A stretch of 64,000 nt of DNA from JANXQG01 sp964615095 (lineage in GTDB: Bacteria; Planctomycetota; Planctomycetia; Pirellulales; Thermoguttaceae), in NCBI GenBank assembly GCA_964615095.1, contig CAZTPX010000013.1:1-64000 (forward strand), in the 5' to 3' direction. Shown piece after piece: positions 57,826 through 64,000 of the stretch (position 1 is its first letter; the number at the start of each line of letters is the position of its first letter). Made by a program: the position numbers and the translations under genes. The notes under the pieces were generated by a model that saw only the letters and a list, made by a program, of their open reading frames with translations, did no database searches and was not told where the DNA came from.

Positions 57826-58215
57826 CTATTCCTCGCCGCTGTTCCGCTGCTCGTGGGTCGCCGCGCACTGCACGCACACCGACGTGTAGGGTATGGCCTC
57901 CAGCCGCGACTCGGGAATTTTCTTGCCGCAATCCTCGCACTTACCGTAGCTGCCCTCGGCAATCCGTTCCAAGGCGAACTCGATCTTGTCCAGCGCGTCC
58001 TTCTCGCTGCCGACCAGGCTCAGGGTAAGCTCTTGCTCGAAGTTGTCGCTGCCCAGGTCGGCCAAGTGCATCGGCACGCTGCTGGTTTCCGACCGGCCTT
58101 GTCCCAAGGCCGCGTCGGCCATCCGCCCCATTTCGCCGCAGAGGCGGGCGCGAAGATCGAGAAGCCGTGTGCGATATACGTCCGAGTCGATCTTATCCGT
58201 CGTGGGCTTGGCCAA
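57826..58215 (-). CDS. DksA/TraR family zinc-finger protein
   Basis: A 129-residue protein. The coiled N-terminal half (RTRLLDLRARLCGEMGRMAD, then SDNFEQELTLSLVGSEKDAL DKIEFALERI) is followed by the C4 zinc finger GKCEDCGKKIPESRLEAIPY TSVCVQC. DksA-like proteins bind RNA polymerase through the secondary channel and adjust transcription under stress. The length is between that of TraR and DksA. The gene is alone, with about 120 bp to the next gene. Confidence 0.9.
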   Translation of the reverse strand: MAKPTTDKIDSDVYRTRLLDLRARLCGEMGRMADAALGQGRSETSSVPMHLADLGSDNFEQELTLSLVGSEKDALDKIEFALERIAEGSYGKCEDCGKKIPESRLEAIPYTSVCVQCAATHEQRNSGEE

Positions 58216-58337
58216 GTGTGTCTCCTTTCGCTAGGGTGGTAGTCTTCTGATATTCTTGTATAACCGCAAGTTCCCGCGGCGCAAAGGCCCCCGCATGGCG
58301 ATGGAAAATCTAAGCCAGGGAGGGTTCAATTTTATCG

Positions 58338-60749
58338 TTAGCGCAACGGTAACTCGCACGACTCGAGCCGGCCGTTGCTCTGAGCGTCGATGAGCAAGCG
58401 TAGCGTCTTGCCGGCAACGGGCGCGAGGCCGGGCAAAGTCACCCGGCCGTCGGGTCCGGCAACCAAGAGCGGATACCAGGCCAGCGGCCGGCCGCCGGCC
58501 CGGCCATCGCCGGAACCGTCGCCGCCGGGCGAGACATACTGCCGCACGACGAACCGGTCGGACTTCAGCTCTTCGGGATCGGCCTCCCGATTCAACCGCT
58601 CGGCCAGGCGTTGCAGCTTGCTTTCGGCCGGTTTCGTCGCGGCGCCAGCCGCATCGCCGCGGCCTCCCTCGGCCTCGGCGCTCGGCAGGCAAGGGGCGAA
58701 CTCGACGGCGGTGGCTTCCACGGGCTTCATGCGGCTTGGCTCGTTCGAAACCGCCGTGACCACCGCGCAACAGACCATGGCCACGACCGTCGGCAGCCAG
58801 AGTTGGCTCCCCCAGACAATCCGCATCAGAGCCAGCATGGTCACCAACAACGCCAAGGCCAGGCCGCCAAAAAAACTGAGCATGATCAAGGCGTTGACGA
58901 CGTACGTTCGCTTGGCCCGATAATCGCTCAACGTCGCTTCGTATTGTTGCCGCAAGTCGCTCAGGTTGTCGAAGAGCACGGGCGACGCCAGGGCCTCTAC
59001 CTTTTGGGAACGCTTGCCGTCGCGCACATTTCCGACATCGTGCGGCCGCTGGCAGCCCAGCGCAAGGTCGAGTGCCGCCGTCGTCTCGGTGTCGCCCTCG
59101 GCCAGGTGCAAATCGAAATTCTCCAGGGTGGCCGGACTGTCGAGGTCACCGTCCCAGAGCAACGCGTGCAACAGGTCCTGCCGCAGACGGCCCGCTTGCG
59201 GCGACTTGCCCTTGCCGGCTTCGATCACCGTCACTGCCAAGGCGGCAGCCACGGGCCGCCCTTTCTCGCCCTGGATCGAGAGCGCCAGTTCGCCGGCTGG
59301 CCGCTTGCCGTCCGCCGCGCGGATTGTCAGCCCTCGCGGCCGCCGATAAACGTCCCGCTCGGCAATCGCCTGGGGCGGATTCTTCGTATAGTCGTACACG
59401 ATCAAGCGGATCACCCCCGCCGCCTGCTCGTCCAAGGGGATTGAGACCACGGCGGCCTTCGTCCGGTCGCCCGGCGCGGTGACGAGCATCTGCTGGCCTA
59501 CGAGCATGCCGCGCATGAAGGCCCCGACCACCAGCGGCAACCGTTCCTTTGCCGCGCGAAGCTGGAGTTCCAGCGGTGCGCCGGGGGCAAAGACGCCCCG
59601 GTCGGTCGAAATCGCGACCTTCTGGTCCGCCGAGGCCGGCGGCAGCAGCGGCGGCGGGCCGGCGCCGGCCGGGCTGGCAATCGTCAAGCGATAGGTTTCC
59701 GCGGCCTTGGGCACAATGCTGAACACGCCCCTGCCGCCGCGGGTAGCGTCGACCTGCACCACGTTCGCGCCCTTGCTGTCCAGAAGGCTGCCGTGGATCT
59801 CCAGCGGCTGGCCTTTCTCGTCGCGGGCGGCGAAATAGACGCGGTTCTCGATTCCCGCCGCCAAGCGCCCGCCCTCGGGATAGAACTCGACGTGCATGCC
59901 GGGCGGCAGCTTGGAGACGGGTACGGCTTCAGCCTTTGTCGCCGCGGTGGGAGCGGGCGTCGGGGCGTCGGGGAGCACTTCAAAGGCCAGTCGTTCTTCG
60001 GGAAAGATATTATCGAGCCCTCGCGCGACCAACGCGTAAGCGCCGGCGGTCAACGACTCGTCCAGGTGGAACGAACCGTTGCCCACGCCGTGGTTGGTGA
60101 GACCATCCAACCGCGAGCCTGGCAGCGGCGCGGCGTTGGAATCGAGGATCTCGAACTCCACGGGCAGCGTGGGGCAAGCGGCCAGGCTGTAGCGCGACAC
60201 GGTCAGCGAGCGATAGTAGACCGTCTCGCCGGCCCGGTATCTGCGGCGGTCGAGCCAGAGCCGGGTGAGGTAACGTGCCGGACGGATGGGCAGCGGCAGC
60301 GTTACACTGGGCGGATTGTCGCTGCGGCCAGCGGTGACCGTCAGTTGGGCCGGCCCGTGCGACCGCGTGGGAAGATCCATGTCGGCCGGCACGGTCATGG
60401 TCAGCCGGCCCTGGTCATCGGTGGTCACCATGTGGTCTACCAGCCGCCTGCCGTCGGGCGTGGCAAGCGACCATTCCACGGGGGTCGTCCAGGGTTCACC
60501 CGTAACCGTGGTGGTGACGAGATTGTAAACGCTGGGCATGCCCGCCTGCAGTTGGCCCGATCCGCTGACCACCAGCCGCAAGTGCCGGGCAGCGATGGAG
60601 TCCAACTGCCGGCGGTGGTAAAAATAGCTGCCCAGCGAGGCTGCGATTAGCGCCAGGGCAGCCAGGGCGACGAACCAGTTCGCCGCGCGCGACATGGGCT
60701 GCGCGGGACGACGGCTGCGGGGGGCGGGCGATGCGACTCGGGGAGGCAT
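58338..60749 (-). CDS. Membrane-anchored alpha-2-macroglobulin-like (MG2 domain) protein, short
   Basis: An 803-residue protein. One N-terminal helix (WFVALAALALIAASLGSYFY) is followed by MG2-type beta domains: TRLWLDRRRYRAGETVYYRS LTVSRY, GSFHLDESLTAGAYALVARG and VEFYPEGGRLAAGIENRVYF. Then a C-terminal part has two helices (MLSFFGGLALALLVTMLALM) and a polar tail. Full bacterial A2Ms have about 1600 residues with a thioester and bait region; neither is seen here. The start lies six bases after the DUF190 gene, so they are cotranscribed. The role is probably envelope-related. Confidence 0.7.
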   Translation of the reverse strand: MPPRVASPAPRSRRPAQPMSRAANWFVALAALALIAASLGSYFYHRRQLDSIAARHLRLVVSGSGQLQAGMPSVYNLVTTTVTGEPWTTPVEWSLATPDGRRLVDHMVTTDDQGRLTMTVPADMDLPTRSHGPAQLTVTAGRSDNPPSVTLPLPIRPARYLTRLWLDRRRYRAGETVYYRSLTVSRYSLAACPTLPVEFEILDSNAAPLPGSRLDGLTNHGVGNGSFHLDESLTAGAYALVARGLDNIFPEERLAFEVLPDAPTPAPTAATKAEAVPVSKLPPGMHVEFYPEGGRLAAGIENRVYFAARDEKGQPLEIHGSLLDSKGANVVQVDATRGGRGVFSIVPKAAETYRLTIASPAGAGPPPLLPPASADQKVAISTDRGVFAPGAPLELQLRAAKERLPLVVGAFMRGMLVGQQMLVTAPGDRTKAAVVSIPLDEQAAGVIRLIVYDYTKNPPQAIAERDVYRRPRGLTIRAADGKRPAGELALSIQGEKGRPVAAALAVTVIEAGKGKSPQAGRLRQDLLHALLWDGDLDSPATLENFDLHLAEGDTETTAALDLALGCQRPHDVGNVRDGKRSQKVEALASPVLFDNLSDLRQQYEATLSDYRAKRTYVVNALIMLSFFGGLALALLVTMLALMRIVWGSQLWLPTVVAMVCCAVVTAVSNEPSRMKPVEATAVEFAPCLPSAEAEGGRGDAAGAATKPAESKLQRLAERLNREADPEELKSDRFVVRQYVSPGGDGSGDGRAGGRPLAWYPLLVAGPDGRVTLPGLAPVAGKTLRLLIDAQSNGRLESCELPLR

Positions 60750-60755
60750 AGTCGA

Positions 60756-61100
60756 TTACTGCTTCTTCGGCTCGCGGAGGTAGCGGCGGACGTGGACATC
60801 CGCGATGGTCAAGAGGCCCTCGCCGATCATCGGGTCCAGGGCGGCCAGGAGCGGATCGATCCGCTCGGCGATGTCGATGATTTCGATCCGCACGGGCAGG
60901 TTTTCGGAGAGTTCCAGGAGTCGCGCCGTATGGATGCGGCCGCTGCCGCCGTATCCTTCCACGGCCCGCACCGCGGTCGCGCCGGCGATGCCCCGGTCCT
61001 TGCAGAGGCCGACGATGGCCGCATAGAGCGGCTGCCCGTGCCATTGATCGGTGCTGTTGACGTAGATCGTGAGGAGTTTGGCGTCGGTTTCGATTTTCAT
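60756..61100 (-). CDS. DUF190 (PII-like fold) protein
   Basis: A 114-residue protein. The pattern LLTIYVNSTDQWHGQPLYAA IVGLCKDRGIAGATAVRAVE GYGGSG is that of DUF190, followed by LSENLPVRIEIIDIAERIDP. DUF190 proteins have a trimeric PII-like fold, and some bind nucleotides or regulate neighbouring transporters such as the fluoride channel CrcB. No crcB is next to it. It lies in an operon with an 80-residue protein 8 bp upstream and the alpha-2-macroglobulin-like protein 6 bp downstream. Confidence 0.88.
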   Translation of the reverse strand: MKIETDAKLLTIYVNSTDQWHGQPLYAAIVGLCKDRGIAGATAVRAVEGYGGSGRIHTARLLELSENLPVRIEIIDIAERIDPLLAALDPMIGEGLLTIADVHVRRYLREPKKQ

Positions 61101-61108
61101 GGGAGGAC

Positions 61109-61351
61109 TTAGCAGACGCCGTCCAAGATTGTCTGAACGGCAGCCGCATCACCCTCGTGGCCCAAGTAAATGAAGGCCATTTCCGGCCCCCCGTTGAACG
61201 AGATAATGTTGTCCTCAACCGAATAGCCGATGTGCCGGCTGTCGAGAAGCTGCCGGACTTCGTCAAGTTGGGTGAAAGGCGGCCTGATGTACGGCCCAGC
61301 CGTGCTATCGGTCGAGACGCGCAGAGGCTTTTTGGTCGTCGTATCGGTCAT
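61109..61351 (-). CDS. Small conserved protein of unknown function
   Basis: An 80-residue protein (MTDTTTKKPLRVSTDSTAGP, then IRPPFTQLDEVRQLLDSRHI GYSVEDNIISFNGGPEMAFI YLG). The middle has the LDEVRQLLDSxxI-x-Y pattern of a ferredoxin-like or DUF2007-like small domain. No signal peptide or metal site is visible. It is the first gene of a three-gene operon with DUF190 and the alpha-2-macroglobulin-like gene. Confidence 0.65.
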   Translation of the reverse strand: MTDTTTKKPLRVSTDSTAGPYIRPPFTQLDEVRQLLDSRHIGYSVEDNIISFNGGPEMAFIYLGHEGDAAAVQTILDGVC

Positions 61352-61462
61352 GGTCTGTCGCTCCTCTTCACGAACTCCTTAGGCTATCTTCCCCCATTCT
61401 AGCGGTTATGCGACAGGTGTCAAGAATCCCTCCAAGAGCCGATGGGCCTGGAGATCGGCGAA

Positions 61463-63097
61463 TCAATTCCCATCGTGCTTCGGCCGATTCCTGTCTGGAG
61501 TCGCGTCCTTGTTCTTCGGCGTGACCAGCAACACCTCGTCGCGGATTTCGAGTTGGAGACCGAGACGGTTGAGCCGGGGCGCGAGAGCGGATTGCACCGA
61601 GACCGGCGTCGAGTGGGCTTGCGGGGCGCCCCAGGTGTCGGTCTCCGCCTGCTTCCACGCGCTGGGATCGAACGCGACCGCGATCTTGTACCGCTCGGCA
61701 ATATGTTCGATGGCAGCCTGCAGCCGCATATCGCCAAGACCGTCTGGCGCCGGCGACGCCAGAACGTCGGCAATCTGCTTCTCGTTGGCGATCGGGTCCA
61801 GAGATTTGAAATTCGGTGGCGCCGGATTCAAGACCGCGGCCTCCCGGGACGTTGTGACGAAGAGGACCTCATTGTGGATGAAACAGTCCAGGCCCCTTGG
61901 CCAGAGTATCGAGCGCAAGCCGGAATGGAGGGGAACGCCATTGACATTGTGGGTAATCTCCGTCGACTCGCTGATCCCTGCCTCCCGTAGGGCCTTTTCA
62001 TCGAGTTGGATTTCGATATGGTGCAAGTCTTTCAGGTAGTCAAGGACGTCCTTGAGCGGCGTTTCCGTGAACTCGATTTGCGTCGGCGATTTCAGGGCCT
62101 CGGCAATTCGCTCTTCGTTGACGATCATCCCGAGCGTCTTGAAGTCGGGCTCATTAATGTCAGTAACCGCGGCCTTCCGGGCAGTCGTAATCAGCAGGAC
62201 CTTGCCGCGGATCATATAGCCCAAGTCCAGCGGTTGGAGCACCAAACGCAAGCCGGATTGGAGGGAGACGCCTTTGACATTGTAGGTAATCTCCGTCGAC
62301 TCGCTGATTCCCGCCTGCCGCAGGGCCTCTTTGTCAACGCGGATTTCAATGTGGTGTAAATCCTGCAGATAGTCGACGACGTCAGAGAGCGGCGTTTCGA
62401 CGAACTCGATCTGCGTCGGTGACTTCAATGCGGCGACAATTCGCATCCTCTCCCGGTGCGTCTTGGCGGCGATCCAACAACTCAAGCCGATGCTGATCGC
62501 GAGCATGACCAGCAACAACGACCCCAAGGTGTATTGATACCAGCGCAGTCTTGGCTTCGGCGTTTCGGATTGCGGTCCTGCCGTGCCCCCGTCATTTTGC
62601 TTGCCGCCGCGGCTGCCAAAATGCCTCGCTTCGAGGGTTATTCCAACAACCAGCGCTACGCCTATCGCGATGTCGGCGGCCAAGGACAGGAAGTCGATCG
62701 CTGGATCGTGGTAGAAATTCGGTACGTTGAGGCAACGAAAGGGAAATCCATAGATGTACCCGTCGAAGGCGACATTACAATAGTAAAGTCGGTTCCACCT
62801 GCTTAGGCCGAGAAAAACCGCGGCCATCGTCACGGTCAAGAGCAGCGTTTGCAGCCGGAACTGGAAGTGCAGCCACGGTAGCTTCCAAGCGGCCGAAGGC
62901 GCATGGCCATCGGCCGACGCTTGCCGGGCGAAGAACATGTCTACGGATTGTGCGACCAGAATGACTGTAGCCACGGCCGTCAAACACCCGCACCACGGTC
63001 CCAAGACGGCCGTGCCCATCAGCCCTACGGCAGCGATGATGATCGCCAAACCGGGCCGTAAGAGTTGCGTGCGTTTGTTGACGGGGGCATGTTCCAT
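61463..63097 (-). CDS. Membrane protein with tandem STN/secretin-N-like repeats
   Basis: A 544-residue protein. It has about six N-terminal helices, a linker, another helix (YTLGSLLLVMLAISIGLSCW), then three repeats of about 100 residues. Each opens with a LxSPTxIEFxETPLxDVxDY-like line and contains LHHIEIRVDKEALRQAGISE, then VSLQSGLRLVLQPLDLGY. The first two are near-identical at DNA level (62050-62120 against 62330-62420); the third is diverged. This is the STN/secretin N-domain pattern, used for protein contacts in export systems. Start at 63097 is chosen over a longer frame. It is convergent with nothing and divergent from chrA. Confidence 0.65.
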   Translation of the reverse strand: MEHAPVNKRTQLLRPGLAIIIAAVGLMGTAVLGPWCGCLTAVATVILVAQSVDMFFARQASADGHAPSAAWKLPWLHFQFRLQTLLLTVTMAAVFLGLSRWNRLYYCNVAFDGYIYGFPFRCLNVPNFYHDPAIDFLSLAADIAIGVALVVGITLEARHFGSRGGKQNDGGTAGPQSETPKPRLRWYQYTLGSLLLVMLAISIGLSCWIAAKTHRERMRIVAALKSPTQIEFVETPLSDVVDYLQDLHHIEIRVDKEALRQAGISESTEITYNVKGVSLQSGLRLVLQPLDLGYMIRGKVLLITTARKAAVTDINEPDFKTLGMIVNEERIAEALKSPTQIEFTETPLKDVLDYLKDLHHIEIQLDEKALREAGISESTEITHNVNGVPLHSGLRSILWPRGLDCFIHNEVLFVTTSREAAVLNPAPPNFKSLDPIANEKQIADVLASPAPDGLGDMRLQAAIEHIAERYKIAVAFDPSAWKQAETDTWGAPQAHSTPVSVQSALAPRLNRLGLQLEIRDEVLLVTPKNKDATPDRNRPKHDGN

Positions 63098-63241
63098 GAG
63101 CGACGCCAGCCTGTACGATCTCCGCAGGTCAACATGGATTCCAGCTACCCCTCTCATCATAAACCAAGTGCCTTGCCCCGGCAACACAGACATGCGCTGG
63201 ACAAATCGTGCCTCCACGTTATCCTGTATTGCATCCTACTC

Positions 63242-64000
63242 ATGTCTTCCGTAACGCCAAATTCCGCTGCCTCGCCGGCATCCTCCGGGCCATCGCTCGC
63301 CGAGGTGGCACTCGTCTTCTTGCGGTTGGGCGCCACGGCCTTCGGAGGGCCGGCGGCACACGTCGCCATGATGGAACAGGAGTTCGTGCGCCGCCGTAAA
63401 TGGATCAGCCATCAACAGTTCCTCGACGTACTTGGCGCGGTGAACCTGATCCCCGGGCCGAATTCCACGGAAATGGCGATCTACGTTGGCTACCTCCGCG
63501 CCGGCTGGATGGGTCTGCTGCTTGCCGGACTTTGTTTCATTCTGCCGGCCATGCTGCTGGTTGCCGGGCTGGCGTGGGGCTACGCGGTCTATGGCGACTT
63601 TCCGCAAGTCGCCGGGCTGCTTCGCGGCGTCAAGCCGGTGGTCATTGCGATCATCGTGCAGGCCCTGTACGGACTCGCCCCGAAGGCCGTCAAGACGCCT
63701 TGGCTCGCCCTGATCACTGCCGCGGCCGTTACCGCGTCACTCCTGGGTCTCGATCCGCTATCGGTAGTGCTGATTTGCGGCACAACCCAAGGCCTGGCCC
63801 AGTCCTGGCAAATCAAACCGGCCCCTTCCCGCTGGCCGCTGGCCGTCCTGGTGCTGGTCGTCGTCGGCGTCCTGGCGCTGATCCATGTTCCCCATTTCTT
63901 GGCAACGCAGATCACGACGAGCCAAACGGTAGCAGGTAGCGAGACGGCAACCGCACTTGTCCGCGTCGGCCCTGCGGCGATCTTCCTTTACTTCCTCAAG
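63242..64000 (+). CDS. chrA: Chromate transporter ChrA (partial, N-terminal half)
   Basis: 253 codons remain before the window ends. The N-terminal half of a CHR-family transporter is clear: FLRLGATAFGGPAAHVAMME QEFVRRRKWIS, the signature LGAVNLIPGPNSTEMAIYVG YLRAGWMG, then helices with RGVKPVVIAIIVQAL. CHR transporters move chromate out of the cell with protons or sulfate. The ATG at 63242 is the natural start. It diverges from the STN-repeat gene with about 140 bp between them. Confidence 0.92.
   Translation, partial: MSSVTPNSAASPASSGPSLAEVALVFLRLGATAFGGPAAHVAMMEQEFVRRRKWISHQQFLDVLGAVNLIPGPNSTEMAIYVGYLRAGWMGLLLAGLCFILPAMLLVAGLAWGYAVYGDFPQVAGLLRGVKPVVIAIIVQALYGLAPKAVKTPWLALITAAAVTASLLGLDPLSVVLICGTTQGLAQSWQIKPAPSRWPLAVLVLVVVGVLALIHVPHFLATQITTSQTVAGSETATALVRVGPAAIFLYFLK

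Noticed and set aside
1..64000. tRNA, rRNA or CRISPR array
   Set aside because: I scanned for T-loop-like GGTTCGAATC motifs, rRNA-like blocks and spaced direct repeats and found nothing convincing; a dedicated scan (tRNAscan-type) would be decisive.

Overview
The window is high-GC, densely coded DNA that reads as a chromosome segment of a planctomycete, most likely a Pirellulales-type relative. The evidence is the mix of families. There is a secreted Ig/calpain-like protein with an N-terminal LEARTVLA-type signature, a PEP-CTERM protein with NHL and autotransporter-associated repeats, and a J-domain-like membrane protein beside a Ser/Thr kinase. Large HEAT-repeat proteins, two Uma2-type nuclease genes (one intact, one reduced to its 5' end), a GH172/GH2 glycosidase neighbourhood and many intergenic inverted repeats complete the picture. 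This assignment is inferred from gene content; no rRNA or tRNA gene was seen in the window.

Layout. 1-9.4 kb: the 3' end of a complex I operon (nuoM end, nuoN) runs by overlapping stops and starts into a small helical protein and tatD, then a thioredoxin-like protein, an ARPP-1-like protein, a conserved protein and an MgtA-type P-type ATPase. 9.4-18 kb: a broken antitoxin-like gene, a suppressor-of-fused protein, a secreted M28 peptidase fused in frame to the first codons of a Uma2 gene, a secreted spermidine-synthase-like protein, a FetAB-type ABC exporter, and a groES / HEPN / BolA-like cluster. A decayed PLD nuclease and a secretin-domain protein follow. 18-30 kb: the calpain-like protein, then two related giant membrane proteins with GATase-like domains, with a Uma2 gene between them, and a GT87-type glycosyltransferase; a GT2 transferase starts divergently. 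30.9-37.6 kb: J-domain-like protein, kinase and two HEAT-repeat proteins. 37.6-39.9 kb: a gene-poor stretch with palindromes, period-9 repeats and two broken small membrane-protein genes. 39.9-48.9 kb: Ste24-type protease, UspA and Nramp transporter, PEP-CTERM protein, DUF4956 protein, 3-methyladenine glycosylase. 48.9-56.6 kb: GH2-like giant, transposase remnant, GH172 protein, a glycosidase pseudogene and an Rpn-type nuclease. 56.8-64 kb: a translationally coupled PIN-like/SLATT-like pair, a DksA/TraR protein, an operon with DUF190 and an alpha-2-macroglobulin-like protein, a protein with tandem STN-like repeats, and a truncated chrA.

The strongest candidates for something undescribed are two small operons: HEPN + BolA-like (14.9-15.7 kb) and PIN-like + SLATT-like 2TM protein (56.8-57.5 kb). 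Both have the architecture of toxin/antitoxin or defence modules but use partner combinations I do not recognise as a named system. The pair of GATase-like membrane giants, which may carry a degenerate exosortase-like core, is the third.

Gene decay is a clear theme. At least eight remnants can be read directly: an antitoxin-like gene, a Uma2 fragment, a PLD nuclease, a (ATTC)3 frameshift gene, a truncated small membrane-protein gene, a GH2 fragment, a REP-transposase tail and an internally deleted glycosidase. All family names come from sequence recognition by eye, without database searches.
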